A stretch of 64,000 nt of DNA, taken from contig NC_135172.1 of assembly GCF_041146795.1 (NCBI RefSeq), forward strand, positions 16,317,123 through 16,381,122, read 5' to 3'. Positions 1-25,527 of the stretch are shown piece after piece; the stretch's first letter is position 1, and the number at the start of each line of letters is the position of its first letter. Source of the stretch: Maylandia zebra. Its lineage: Eukaryota; Chordata; Actinopteri; Cichliformes; Cichlidae. The notes beneath the pieces were generated by a model. The model did no database searches. It was not told the origin of the DNA and worked only from the letters and a program-made list of their open reading frames with translations. The position numbers and the translations under genes were made by a program.

Positions 1-889
1 GTGGTGTAGTCTTTCAGAGAGGAGTGTATTTTGACTCAAACTTTTATTTTTTTAAATCTCATTTTTTAAGTAGATCTTAGTGCCAAAAGAAAACCAAACA
101 GCCAATGAAAACAAAACTAAGCCGTGAGTGAAACAGGACGTGCACTTCTCTCCTCTCCGGTCTTGTGATTTACTCTGTTGCCAACCCGCACGCCTGTTTA
201 GGCACGGTTTAAAGCAAGCAATACAAACTGCTTTGTGACAGATATCCATATAATGTTTATAGCTTCACTTTTCAATATTTATTACCACTTAAAATGAAGC
301 CTTATAAACATAATTTACCACTTTACAATAAACATGAATTATTATCTTTTCATTTTTTAACAGTAAGTAAATGTATTTGTGTTTCTATAAAGTGTTGCCA
401 AGAGTTTAAGTGACATTTTTAAGCTTTTTAAAAACAAGAACACACTGTTTTACTGCATAATCTATATTGAATATCTTCTTTTACAAAGATGTCAGTGTCA
501 GGCTATATTGATGAGTCGCGTAATCATTCAATTAAAAAAAGAAAAAGAAAAGACAAAACAGCTTAATCCATTAGGGAAGTTTCTGCCCTAGATGACACAA
601 TGCTTAATCTTTTAAACGTTTTTAATGCGTAATGAGTAATCACTGACAAAACCACTGCTGAAATTCCCAGAAATTGTGATTGCTGTCCAAAAGTATGCAG
701 CACTTACTGGAAAAGCACACATTTATGTAACCCACGTCAAAATAGGTGTGTCTCATCAGTGGTACCAAAAGCAAGTCCCTACCTGCTTGCGGTACATGCT
801 TACATGACATATTTTTCCCCTCCAATTTAAAAGGTATTTGCGTGTCTGTGCGCATGAGCGACTGAGCACCCACGCTCGTGTACACTCAC

Positions 890-3800
890 CGGGGTAGAGA
901 GCTCGACTGATCATGCCAGGGAGGACGATGAAGATAAAGGGCAACATCTTTAGATAGGCGGCAAAGATGGAGGCTCCTTTCACATGACTCATGTTCTTAG
1001 CAGATAGGGACCTTTGTACGATAACCTAAACACACAGAAAGGTGCTTAAAAATATTTCCATAAGACATAATCAGGTAACATATGGTGTAATAAGATATAA
1101 ATGAATATAATAAATAGTAACATTTCCTGTTAACAGTAGAGAAAAACATGGATAATGAATAGCAGTGGCTCCAGAATTGACCCCTGAGGTACTCCTTAGA
1201 GAATAATGGAGGATTTAGAGTTTTAATTCCCTCTCTGTGCTCTTTCTGCTTAGTTGTTTCAGACCTCTAGATCTCCGGGTCGTGATGCAAGAGCGAGAGG
1301 ACCAACAGTAGTTATCGCCAAACCAGGAAGTTATCATCGGCCCACCCGAGCAGCTGGCCCAGTGATAGGAGGTTACCGCTACTGGCAGGGCCAAATGCTC
1401 CAGCCTGACTCGGCCCAGCTGCGCGTAGAGACCCGCTCCGGGCGGTCACCGAGACGACACAGTCCCGGCTACAAGAAGGAAGCCCACACGTCACCACAGC
1501 CACCAGCCAACCAGACGGGATTACTTGGAGTTTCTTTCTCAAAAATTAACACTTTTAAACACTTAAGAGCACGAGGAGGAGCACCGCAGAAGAAAGCACC
1601 TCAGAATAATAAGCCTGTCAGGTAGATCTGTGGGCCGGTCAGGGAACGTGAGGACATTAATGCTTCATTGTGGGATGTGTTGTTTTTTTGTTTTGTTTTT
1701 AATCCTCTTTTTGTTTGGAAACTGCGACGCAAAGCTTACAAGATCTGCTTTACTCTGATATCTCTGGGTGGTTTCAAATGAGTGACTGACCAAAAAGAAA
1801 GTTTGCTGACGTGTTTGTGCGGAAATAAACTCTGATAATAACATATCAGGTGTTTGTGTTTACAACATGCAAAACAAGATAGCATGCACTCTTGCAACTG
1901 ATTTATGAGTGATCTGTTTTTTTTTTAAGATATGGTACTGTGTTTGGTCAGCTGTGATTCTCTTCAGCCAACCCATGTCACGCACCGTGCAGTGTATCTG
2001 TGACATGCAGGCTCTAGGCTCTAGTGTTGATATCATGGGGACTGGTTGCTGATGGTGAGAGGGTGTTGCTTTGAAATCACTGGCAGACTTCCCTGATTAC
2101 CTTTGCAGATGTATGAACATGTGTGAAAAACATGGGACCAGAAGTTGTAATGTTGTAAATAAAAAGACAGTTAAATTTGTCCCATTGTTTTGTTTCAACT
2201 AGCTCACATAAAGCATTAGTTCATTTAAAAATGCCACTGTATTGTACAAACATCTTAATATTTGAAGGAAGCATATCATTACTAAAAATGAAAGATATTA
2301 TCTCAAGCATACAGCGCCTGACAACCCAGACAGCTGATCAGGAAATATTCCAGGGTAAATGACTGTGAATGAACACTCTGAGGTATTTTTAGGTATGTTT
2401 GCTTTTGCTTCCTGGTTTGCAGAAAAATATAATTGTAGCTTCTTGCTTTCTGAAGGGATTTTTGTAGCCTGGAGCTGAGGTTTGGCTTGCAATCAGCATC
2501 TGGGCAACACGGCAGAGCCCAGCCTTTATTCTTTTTGCAGAGGTTTGAGGATGCAGTGACACTAGCGGAACAAAGTCTAGTTTCCAAAGTGCCGCATAAG
2601 AAACTGGGAGTGTTGTGGCTCATAAAGAGATCAAATTAATATTGACCAGAATGGAATTCAGCTTCTTGGAGTGGCTCTCCAAACATAGTCCAGTTTCAAA
2701 GTCCTCCATGACCCACAGTTAAAGCAGATAAACACGTTCTCAGATTTCTTTAAAAAACTAGTATTATAAGTATTCAGACCCTGTGCTATGGCAGACCAAA
2801 CTGTCATCAGAAACATCCTTTCCAATGTGTGTAGACCTTGATAATTTAGTTATTCAGCAGAAACGTGGAGGTCATGGCAGTGCGTTGAAACAAAACTTGC
2901 AGTCTCCACTGCTCAGCGCCTGTCTAATGCTTTTCTTATGGTGAAGTGCGGGAACAGTGAAGCATGACAGCAGCATCCTAGTATAGACGTGCTTTTCAGT
3001 GCCTCAATCTTGAGATTAGTCAGCGTGCTAGAAAGGATAAATAGAGCCAAACACACTGAGGTTTGTAAAAGAAATGTGCTTCAGAATGCAGATCTTTGAG
3101 CACAACTGGGAAACAGCATGAAGTGACTTCATGACAAGTGTTTGACAGCCCCGCCAAGACTAAAAAGACAACAAGAATGTAAAATTCCTCAGCAAACACG
3201 ACAATGGCATTTCACAAATGCTTCTTTGTGGAACTCACAAGGGATCTATGAGGAACAAAAACACCTGCCTGAATAATGTCAGTCAACACAAAAAGGTGAA
3301 AAAAAAATTCTTAAAAAAAGCAATAATTCTGTACTCAGAAGATACAAATAAAGTATCAATCTGATACCAATACCAGTATATAGATCGATCCTCACACCTT
3401 GAGTATTTGAATTTCGTCCTTCCAGACTTACCTGGTCGGTACACCAGTACCATGTGGCCAGTATGGTGAGCCCCAGAGTCATCCCGGGCCAGGGAAGGTC
3501 TCCGGTGACGGCGTCTCTGAACAGGTGCATGGCGTCCTGCCGTGGCAGGTGGCAGGTACTGTTGGGAATAATTTTACTTGGTATCGCTCTGCTGTACCGC
3601 TCGGCCAGCTGGCTGTAGCCACCAATCTTATTGAAAGCTGTGGATGCACATTTATTGCTGCTGTTGAACAATTATTGATTGATATTGATTCTGCAAATTG
3701 GCCCTGCAATACTTTGTGTTTATGAAACAGCACATACCAGTAACTGTTAGGATAATTGCACCAACGAGCATGATAAACGTCTGGAGGGTGTCTGTGTAAA

Positions 3801-6800
3801 TGACAGCAGCGAGACCACCTGAAAAACAGAGATTTTATTTGCGCAAAGAAACAAACAAGTGCCGAGTCTTACGTTCCAAAATATGCAATATGTTTGTCTC
3901 TGGGATTTCTGTTTGCATAATAAAATATTAGAATTAACGTTCATCAGAATTGTTGAAATTCTTTAAAAGAGCAAAAAAACGCGAATTGTAATGCACTTTC
4001 ATATCTACCTGCAATGGTGTAGAGCGCAGTGACCACCAGCATGAGGACGGTAGACAGGTACAGGTTCCACCCAAGACACACCTGAACAAACAAGGCTCCA
4101 GAGTACAGGTCAGTCTGGTGAGAGAAACATGCCAGTCAGCGATGTTGGCAAACAAATGAACTCACATCTGAGACACTTGTACAGTCAGATGGGGTTGTAT
4201 GTAGGTGTGTTTGTGCCACATAGTCATACTGAAATCTTTGTGAAGATGGACAACATCAGCGAGAGGACAGCCAGGTAGGTTCTGATCCTCTCTCCTCCAA
4301 AGCGACGTCCCAGATACTCTGGCATGGTCACGATCTGGACACAAGACAGTTCAACATCTTCAGCGTGCCACAGCTACACGGAGGAGGCATACTTTAAGAG
4401 ACAATTTATCCCAAAAGCTACAAAATCTATATATTTTTCTTCATGGCCTGATAGTCTCATATTGCCATTTTGATTATTTTTCAGTGATAATGCAATATCA
4501 GTCTGTAGAAGAAAGTGTGAGCTGTCTGGGAGAAAACATTTGTGCATGTGACAGGAAGTAAACACTACTGATGTTTGCTCTCAGCTGCGAGCTTCCCTTT
4601 TCTGTGAAATTGCATCACAAGATGTGCGGGGGGGAAAAAACCCTAAGTGACTTGTACAAAAAAAGGACGGGTAGATCAATAAGGTCAAAGTCTATTTATA
4701 CCACTGACCACACACAGATCACTTTGATCTGCAGTGGGTCTGACCAGTGAAACTGTGATAAATGTGCAAATTACAGAAAAGGTGCTGGTAGTTCATTGGC
4801 CAGACTGTAATTATAAAAATGCATATACTGTCTTTTTTTAACTACTGCAGAAACAGACATTTCTGTGGAAGGTTGTGGGATCAGTAGGAAAAGTTGTAAA
4901 ACTTATGAGAACACAGCTCACAGGTCAAAATCTATGCACGCCATAACATTTTCCAAAGCTGTCCAGTGGGCCATCTTTCCCGACCGGTTCTGGTCCCTGT
5001 ACCTTATGTTTGACACCCCTGATGTGGCTGGATAAATAACCCAAAGGGGAGGAAAAAAATGCGAGTTATGTCCAGTGACCTATTTCCTTAAGAAAACTCT
5101 GGATGGATTCAAGATACCGACTATGAAGAAGTTTAGTACGTTCACAACTGTATTTATGACTTTATTTTTTTAAATATATGTGCCAACAAACAATAAAATG
5201 AGTACTAAGATGTGTGTGTGTGAGTGCTGTGCAGTAACACCCTTCTGGGGAATTTACAAGGCGGGGGAATCCTTGTTGGGGAAAAGCCTCCTGGCACCAA
5301 AATGTACCTGCAGAACCAGCCTGAACAAGCAGATGGGTACCTGTGTGAGTGTGTGTGCATGTGTGTGTTTGTGTGTGCCGACCAACCCCTGAGGAGATGT
5401 AGACAGGCACAAATACCCAGGCTAGAGCCAGCAACACATAGGTGGCCTGGGGAGAAGGGGTCAGATAGAAAACAGAGGGGTTTAATGAGAAATCCGCCAG
5501 AGTCAGCTCACAGGTCTCTTTATTTAAGACGCATGCTCTGCGTCCACATAGGACAGCTATGCTGCTGCTGCCCCCTGCTGTAAGCTGCCTGTTACAGCTG
5601 AAGAGAGGAAGACATTGAAATGACAAACTTTTGTGGTCTAGACAGCCATGTTCATATTAGGTAAACTTTCTGTTGTAAAGCAGGTAATTGCAACTGATGT
5701 TATTTTTATTTAGCTGCAAATGTCATATGCCCCCCCCCCCCCCCTCCTTTTGTCTAGTCAGCACACCACAAAAGAGAGAAGTTGTTGAAGGATTAGCAGG
5801 CTTGTTCTGCTTCATTCCATGCCACAATGCATTTAATCACCATTAACAGATACAACAAAACAGCATCTCGTATTGTTTTGATGAGCACGCATGTTTCTCT
5901 GACTGCGGTTTTGTGTTTCTCACATTCCATTCAAAGCCGGTGACAGCGATGCCTCCGGCAGCTCCCGTCCCCGCCAGACCGATGAACAGACCCGAGCCCT
6001 CTGAACTGGCAAAGAGAGACGATCCAATCTGTGCAAGACAGAAGAAAAGGTCTGGAGGTTTTACTGCAGAAATACTCTGCTGCAAACACCTGACCTACAT
6101 GCAGAGTTTGTGGACTTGATGCTTGTGCTCAAAATGATGGAAAATCTTCTCAGAGGGTTCAAAACTTTTCTTTTTTTAAACCTGCAACTGTAGCATTTGT
6201 CTTCTTTCATTTCTCATGTAGCCTCATTAACGTCAGTGTTTATCATCACATTGTTATTTACTTAATGAGAAACAGTTTCCGTTAAGCATAAGTCTACCAA
6301 GTCTCTCTTAAGTTCAGAACCCAGCTTGGCCTTACAGTTTTAGCTGTAAGGGGTGGCTGAATTTTAGTAAAACAAGGAGAATTGATTTCTACATTTTTCT
6401 ATCCCCCCACCCCCACACACAAAAAATCCACCCTTTTAAGTGCCTGTAAGAACCATACAATTGTTTACTGATGCTTGATTCACAGAACAAATCTACCCAG
6501 AAAGTTGTGTATCTCCTAAAGTCAGTGTAGCCTACATCTATCACTTTTACCATCTGTGAAAACTAAAATCAACTTATTGCAGGTCACGCTTTATTTCCAC
6601 AGTTAATGTCAGATGGACTCACCGGCCACCAGGCCATGTCCCTCCCAGCCAAGAAATATCCACTCAGTGTGTTTCTGCTCACCCTGCATGAGGACTGACA
6701 CACAAACTGATTTGCACAAACATCCAAAACGAGCTGAATTAGTAGAACGGCACAAATTCATTCACGCCTCTCGATTCTTACCCAGATGCCAACAGCGAGG

Positions 6801-6889
6801 TTGAGAAGAAAGTAGGTCGCAATGACAATGATGTCTGAGAAGCTGAAAGACTGCGACAGGGCGTAGAAGCTGATGGTGGAGTTAGACAT
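890..6889 (-). CDS. slc5a10: Sodium/sugar cotransporter, SLC5 family, probably SGLT5 (5' nine coding exons, 3' part outside window)
   Basis: Coding exons, in transcript order: 6782-6889, 6623-6694, 5924-6028, 5387-5446, 4230-4334, 4009-4114, 3738-3818, 3432-3637, 890-1025. Phases join without a stop to give about 320 residues. The ATG at 6889 opens a short N-terminus followed by the first membrane span ([19 protein letters not shown]). Family motifs follow: [12 protein letters not shown], the glycine-rich [16 protein letters not shown] segment, [28 protein letters not shown], and [21 protein letters not shown]5 proteins couple Na+ entry to sugar uptake at the plasma membrane; SGLT5 is a renal mannose/fructose carrier in mammals. 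[27 protein letters not shown] and [13 protein letters not shown] stretches fit SLC5A10 better than SLC5A1, A9 or A11, from memory of those families. The last visible exon ends in phase 1 (donor at 889), so the remaining membrane spans lie left of base 1. Confidence is high for the SLC5 family and moderate for the exact paralogue. Confidence 0.85.
1263..1625 (+). CDS. Candidate last coding exon of a gene nested antisense in slc5a10, probably fam83g
   Basis: An open frame begins at a good 3' splice site (tgcttagttgtttcag, AG at 1261-1262) and runs 120 codons to TAG at 1623-1625. It has no ATG near its start, which suits a terminal exon rather than a whole gene. The protein is basic, serine/proline/arginine rich, and contains [14 protein letters not shown] and [15 protein letters not shown]. 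Codons are G/C rich against an AT-rich intron, and polyadenylation signals follow at 1824. In mammals FAM83G (PAWS1, a CK1-binding scaffold in BMP/Wnt signalling) overlaps SLC5A10 on the opposite strand, so position and orientation fit. I did not recognise the tail residue by residue, so the symbol is left blank. Upstream exons would lie left of the window. Confidence 0.5.
   Translation, partial: TSRSPGRDARARGPTVVIAKPGSYHRPTRAAGPVIGGYRYWQGQMLQPDSAQLRVETRSGRSPRRHSPGYKKEAHTSPQPPANQTGLLGVSFSKINTFKHLRARGGAPQKKAPQNNKPVR
1824..1829 (+). promoter_or_regulatory. Polyadenylation signal AATAAA after the nested plus-strand exon
   Basis: AATAAA about 200 bases beyond the TAG at 1623-1625, followed by a GT-rich stretch (caggtgtttgtgtt). 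A second AATAAA lies near 2157. Either could end the transcript of the nested exon. Confidence 0.45.
1850..3431. other. slc5a10 intron 8 remainder
   Basis: AT-rich intron sequence between the nested exon and slc5a10 exon 8. Apart from a degenerate hAT-like fragment at about 3260-3410 (listed separately) I see no coding exon or RNA gene here. Confidence 0.6.
3260..3410 (-). repeat. Fragment of a dispersed hAT-like MITE family rich in GATACC/GGTATC
   Basis: Contains 'gtcaacacaaaaaggt' followed by paired direct and inverted GATACCAATACC/GATC elements. The same order occurs in larger copies at 25.64-26.33 kb and 35.34-35.73 kb, so this is a short decayed member of that family. Confidence 0.5.
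5720..5745. repeat. Poly-C tract in slc5a10 intron
   Basis: A homopolymer run of about 15 C within the intron between exons 3 and 4. Its length is likely variable or prone to sequencing error. Confidence 0.8.
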
Positions 6890-8102
6890 CCTGAGCGTTC
6901 GCGGCACTGTCGAAAGGTTCCCTGCGGCGACACACACCTGTCCGCCTCTGCGATTAGATTCTCATCTGACGCTGGAACTTTGCAAACACCATAAACTCGA
7001 GAAGAAGATGATACACACCCTAAAAATCTGCAAATCCTTGCCTTTAAATGCTCACTTCCCATCCAATGCACTCACGCTGTCAAACACACACACCTGGCCC
7101 TCGCCTGCGAGCTGACTGGTCTGCTACCAAAACATCTCGAGGCACACTGTTACATCTGAGTGTGAAGAGGGCAGACCAGTGGCTGAACTGATGATTAAAC
7201 ACATCACCTTAATGTGGCACCTGAAGTGCTGACACACACACTCTGCTAGGGGATAATGGAGTGCACAGTGTGTGCGAGCAGGGAAGTACTGATGTAAATC
7301 AGAGTCCACGGTGACACACACACACACACACACAGATGGTCAATCATTGCCGATGACAAGTTTATAATCATTAGCGTCTAAACACACAAAAATCTGTTCT
7401 GGGAAGTGCTAAGCAGGGTCAGTGGAAGTGTGTGAGAACGTGTCTGAGCTGTTTATGGTTTCATCCTGATATCTTCAGGAGGTGATACAGTAAATAAGAC
7501 CCCATAGAGGCCTTTCTTTACAAAAGAAGATGCTGGAAATGCTGGAAAAGTGCCACAAATGGATAATAAATATAGTGTATTCTTCTTACAGCAGCTATTC
7601 TGATGAATAGTAGTAGTTTAGTTCATTCTGTCTATAGTATAGTTCACACACCTGGATGCTTTCATATCAGACCCCTAATTAATGCTTACCTGTTACTTCA
7701 TGGCAAATTTGCTGCTGTAAAATCTGCCTGTGCTAAAGTCTGTAAAAACTCATTCACACAAACATTTTTTTAATGTGTGTAAAATTTGTATTTCCCTTTT
7801 TACATAAATTATTTTGAGTATGAGATCTTAACAAAAGGATAAAATGAAGAAAAAAAAGGATTTGCCTCATTGTGCAGGTCATGAGATTGTAAAAATGTAT
7901 TTAGGCTTAAATTTTAAGTGGCACCAGTTTAGCTAACAGTGTGAGCAGGAAACCATATGTCACTAAAGGCTGAATGCAGCGGCCCGGATTTGACTTTGAC
8001 CTGCAGCCCTCTGCTGTATGTCCTCGTCATTCTGTCTCTTCCTGTATGCTCTCCACTGTGCTGTCATTTATTTATTTATACTGGGTACATAAATGCAGAC
8101 AT

Positions 8103-8311
8103 CGGGTGGTTATAGCTCAGGAGGTAGAGCAGGTCGAGTCTGCACGCCAAATATCCGGGGGCAAGATGCTGAAATAGGTCATCGCACATGAGAATATGAA
8201 CGTGTGAGAAAACCCTTAGGTAGACAACAAAGTGCTTGTACGAACCAGGAAAGTTGTATAAAGTGCTTTGATTGCTCAGGTAGACTTTTCAGGTAGAGTA
8301 TAAATGCACTA
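8103..8311 (+). mobile_element. tRNA-derived SINE, nearly full length
   Basis: Starts with a tRNA-like head carrying a Pol III A-box-like 'tatagctcaggaggtaga'. A body follows and ends in 'gtataaagtgctttgattg' and 'gtagagtataaatgcacta', typical of fish tRNA SINE tails. A related full copy lies at 52.1 kb. The head is too decayed to fold as a functional tRNA. Confidence 0.7.
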
Positions 8312-8459
8312 TATGGGGTGGCTGTGGCTACAATGTAGCTTACCATCACCAGTGTGTGAATGTGTGTGTGAATGGGTGGATGACTGGATGTGTAAAGTGC
8401 TTTGGGGTCCTTAGGGACTAGTAAAGCGCTATATAAATACAGGCCATTTACCATTTATA
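8312..8459 (+). mobile_element. SINE 3' half (5' truncated), adjacent to the previous SINE
   Basis: Begins 'ggggtggctgtggctac', has a TG-rich middle with 'gaatgggtggatgactgg', then 'gtaaagtgctttggggtc' and 'gcgctatataaatacagg'. An almost identical 3' half occurs at 10035-10148. Confidence 0.75.
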
Positions 8460-8639
8460 TGAGAATCATTTGCCATTCATATCTGAACAGTAGCACATAT
8501 TTTATAATCTTGCCTCTGTACACCACCACAGCGGATTTTAGATTAGTCGATCGAGATGTGCCTGAAGTTTAGGAATTACAGGTGTTTTTAATTCACAGTC
8601 CCCATTTTCAGAGGCTGAAACTTAATGGGACAATTGACT

Positions 8640-9110
8640 GAGAAACAGCTTAATGGCCAGGTGAAATCTGCTCTTTTGCTAATTCATGATACATTAAGTA
8701 TATAGAAAGAGTTGATACAAAAAGCAGAACTTGCATTTGGTAGCTGTTTACTGGAATTCTTGATGTGAGGTCCAGAGAGACGTTGATGCAAGTGAAGCAG
8801 GCCATTGTTAGGTTTAAAATCCAAAATGAACCAAACGAAAAAGAGATGACAAAAACTTTACAAGTGACCAAATCAACTATCTGGTTCATTTTCAAAAAGA
8901 AGGAATGCAGCGGTCAGCTCTGCAGCACCAAGAATGCCCGAAAGACCACAGAAGACAACTAAATTATGATGAATGATGTGGAAAGACAAAGAGCGTGTGA
9001 AATAAAATAGATCTGGAGGTATGATAAGTGAAGGAAACAGTTTATGGTGAGACTTCATCCAAGAATGAAAAACAATCAAATTATCAGTCAAATTGTGTTA
9101 GTCTGTACAT
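8640..9110 (+). pseudogene. Decayed Tc1/mariner transposase N-terminal region
   Basis: A 65-codon open stretch at 8765-8962 reads like the paired helix-turn-helix region of Tc1 transposases, including TKTLQVTKSTIWFIFKKK. It ends in a stop and the following DNA keeps only traces of transposase. The catalytic domain is absent, so this is an inactive remnant. Confidence 0.65.
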
Positions 9111-10034
9111 CTTTGATTAACTACATAAACTCTACTGAGGTGGTTTAGAGAAAATATGTTTAATTTTCAAAAATCATACGGACCTGACTGCAGTTTTTAA
9201 AAGCTCTATTTTTTCTCAAATACATGTATTTTTCAATTTTAGTGTTTATTTTTCTCTACCTTTCTTTCATCAGTCATCATCAGTTTGGATATTTCATCCG
9301 TATAAAGCCAGTGCTGTATGAAGAGTTCTGACCTTTACTGTTTCACACACTTGTTTGTAGCTATGCTTTCTGACATGTTTGCTTTTGCTGGCCTCACAGT
9401 GAAAAAGCCTTTTCTCTGAGCACACCTGTACATTTTTCATCGGTGACAGCATGAAAGGATGGAGAAGTCCAAGAGTGGGTGTCAGGGAGAGTTTATCGGT
9501 CTTGCTTTTGTGCTCCCTGATGTGAAATTAACTCAGTGTCACACACAAGCCGCTGGCCGGTGTTTGTCCGCTATAAGGAGCAGATGGCGATGATGGAGAC
9601 GGCCTGACGTCACGCACACCATCATCATTAATCTCTCTCTCACACAGAGCCACACAAAACCCCACTCTCACACTCGCAAAACACACAGCAACAGGTAACA
9701 GAAAGCCCACCAGTCACGTTTTAAGAAAATATCACTTAATTAAGTTTCCACTTGATGTAAATTTGTTTGCAGTTTGTTTCAAGCTTTTGGTGGTAAAAAG
9801 CAGCAAACTGAGAAAACGCATAGAAAAAATATATAAGAAGATATCAGAAGGTCTATTATTTGTAATATTCACACATGTGGATGTTATAACTTGTGTTTCA
9901 TGAGTTTTAACAGTGCAGTGCATTGTTTACAGTGGAAATATGACCTTATAAAATTAAAAATAACTTATTAATATACAATATTACCATGTGCAACATCATA
10001 TGTGGTATTGGTAAAAGCGATAAGAATAACTGGT

Positions 10035-10148
10035 GTGCATAGAGGTCTGTATGTGTGAATGGGTGGATGACTGGTTGTGTAAAGCGCTTTGGGGTCCTTA
10101 GGGACTAGTAAAGCGCTATATAAATACAGGCCATTTACCATTTACCAT
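10035..10148 (+). mobile_element. SINE 3' half (second copy of the 8312-8459 type)
   Basis: Shares 'gaatgggtggatgactgg', 'gcgctttggggtccttag' and 'gcgctatataaatacagg' with the copy at 8.4 kb, ending in the same 'ccatttaccattta' tail. Confidence 0.8.
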
Positions 10149-10599
10149 TAATAATATAGTAATGAATAAAGAAAATCTTCTCTAGGGCTGGGAGATAGAC
10201 TTTGATGTCAACACTAGTGCATTTTATTGGAATACTTGCAAGTTTGACTGCATTTTAACTAAATATGTGCAGAGTTAGTTGATGTTAATTCAAGAGAAAA
10301 CCTTTCAAATTAATCCAAATTAAAATGTCAAAGAAGCAACTTCAAAGGTATATGCGCAAAAAATATTATCTGAATCGGGCAGGAAATGAACACATCCGAG
10401 CTATGTCACTAAAGAGAAGTGACAGCGCCACCCTCTGGTCAAACAAGCAGAAACAAGGTTTATCTATTTGAAATTGAAACGATTCTGCTTTAAGGGAGAC
10501 AGCTTGGCACACATTTAGTCGCACTGTTACAGGGAAATGTCGGCATTTTTTTCAGATATTCAGATCATTTAGCTAAGTAGTGTATGACGGGAAATAGGA

Positions 10600-10785
10600 A
10601 AGAACTGCGATAGCCAATCAGGAGTGAGGGCAACGGACCCGGATGTAATACTTCATAACAAAAAATTTGCCGGGAACACGACTGTGCCAAAGCTACTGTC
10701 GAAGCTGAGAAAGAAGCTATCGGGGGAAATATATTTTTCCTGATTATTTAGCCGCCGTGTCTCGGGTTTTATCGGACCAGGCAAA
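10600..10785 (+). promoter_or_regulatory. Probable chtf18 promoter and 5' UTR
   Basis: A CCAAT box (10614-10618), an Ets-like cccggatgt (10638-10646) and an E2F-like tttgccgggaa (about 10666) lie within 175 bases of the start codon, with no TATA box. E2F and CCAAT elements are usual at replication genes, which suits chtf18. This is motif reading only. Confidence 0.45.
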
Positions 10786-24577
<13,792 letters not shown>

Positions 24578-24684
24578 CGCACACACACACGCGCACACAC
24601 ACGCTACTGTCTCATTCTCAGCTGCACTTGTTGTTGTATCATATGAAAGAATCTTAATCAATGCGTGTTAAATTCAAAACAGTC

Positions 24685-24718
24685 TTTATTTGGATTGACA
24701 GTGTAAAGAGCCAATAAA
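24685..24718. promoter_or_regulatory. Interleaved polyadenylation signals of chtf18 and gng13
   Basis: The plus strand has AATAAA at 24713-24718, 136 bases after the chtf18 stop. The minus strand has AATAAA at 24690-24685, about 290 bases after the gng13 stop. The genes converge, so their 3' UTRs overlap by several tens of bases. Confidence 0.7.
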
Positions 24719-24891
24719 AAGGTGCTGTTCATCAAAACAAACCTCTAGAAAGCTACTCGGTGCTGCACACTCACACATACACTCGTCTCCACAGAAAGCA
24801 TTCAGAGAAAAGCGGTGATAGCACTGATCGTGTGTGTGAGCGAGCATGTGAGTTAGTGCAGTGCGTCATCCTTCAGTTTGTATGCATCCGT

Positions 24892-24982
24892 GATTGTGTG
24901 TGTGTGTGTGTGTGTGCGTGTGCGTGCGTGCGTGCGTATATATTTATATATATGAGTGTGTATGTGTGTGTGTGTGTGACCG
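24892..24982. repeat. TG/TGCG/TA microsatellite in the gng13 3' UTR
   Basis: A compound simple repeat: (TG)n, then (GCGTGC)-like units, (TA)n and (TG)n again. On the gng13 strand it is a CA-rich element in the 3' UTR, starting right after the stop codon. Confidence 0.8.
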
Positions 24983-25296
24983 CTAGAGAATCACACACTT
25001 GCCCTTCTCCACCCAGGGATTGGCTCTCATGAGCTCCGGATTCAAAAATGGATCTTCACAAACACATCCCTCGATCCATTTCACCAGCCTACAAAAAAAG
25101 ATCAAAGAAAGAGAGAGTCGTACGGTCAGCAACGGGTCACACGCTGTACTGAACAGAGAGGGAACGAGTGTGTGTGTGTGTGCAGCAGGTGGACTCACTC
25201 AGTGACAGTGATGGAAGATTTCTCTCTGTTGATTGCCAGCTGATACTGAAGGCTTTCCACTTCGCGCTTCATCTGTGGGATGTCCCACTCCTCCAT
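24983..25296 (-). CDS. gng13: G protein gamma-13 subunit, complete coding sequence
   Basis: Two coding exons, 25199-25296 and 24983-25088, joined in phase 2, give 67 residues, the same length as human GNG13. The protein begins MEEWDIPQMKREVESLQYQL, a helix that forms the coiled coil with G-beta. The G-gamma signature DPFLNPELMRANPWVEKGKC follows, and it ends in the prenylation box C-V-I-L, whose terminal leucine predicts geranylgeranylation. Gng13 pairs with G-beta downstream of taste, olfactory and retinal ON-bipolar receptors at the plasma membrane. A 3' splice site at 25304-25305 lies seven bases upstream of the ATG, so most of the 5' UTR must be in an upstream exon. It converges on chtf18 as in human 16p13.3. 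Whether this is the a or b paralogue is undecided. Confidence 0.95.
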
Positions 25297-25376
25297 GATG
25301 CTACTGTTGTGTATACACACAAACACACACACGCAGATCAGAGACTGAAAGAGCACAGCTCTACTACACAGATGAT

Positions 25377-25527
25377 TAAAGCTTGTTTTTGTTTTGCAAC
25401 TGCGCCAATTTTAGAGTGCTAAAAGAAGTAAAAGCAGCCGACTGATCCTGCTCCAGCTCCTTTTTGAAGCGGGAGTATTTTTGTTGTCGCTTCTGCTCTG
25501 AGTCATAATTCACTGCGTGGATAAGCT
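25377..25527 (-). other. Exon-like open segment upstream of gng13, unassigned
   Basis: A strong 3' splice site (ttctctgtgcag) precedes an open frame reading ELIHAVNYDSEQKRQQKYS and then FKKELEQDQS before a TAA near 25378. The charged, helix-like composition looks protein-like, but I recognise no family and find no convincing donor. It may be an alternative gng13 5' exon, the end of another transcript, or chance. Confidence 0.25.

Larger units (their letters stand above)
6890..10785. other. Intergenic region between slc5a10 and chtf18 (head to head)
   Basis: About 3.9 kb separates the two start codons, which point away from each other. It holds a short CA repeat (7314-7334), tRNA-derived SINE pieces, a decayed Tc1 transposon and a probable chtf18 promoter at the right end. 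I see no protein exon. Confidence 0.7.

Noticed and set aside
5162..5626. A 154-codon minus-strand frame
   Set aside because: Only 5387-5446 is real coding sequence (slc5a10 exon 4); the rest is intron, including CA repeats, that happens to stay open.
8103..8180. tRNA-like head that might be a tRNA gene
   Set aside because: It continues into a SINE body and tail, and the arms do not pair properly.
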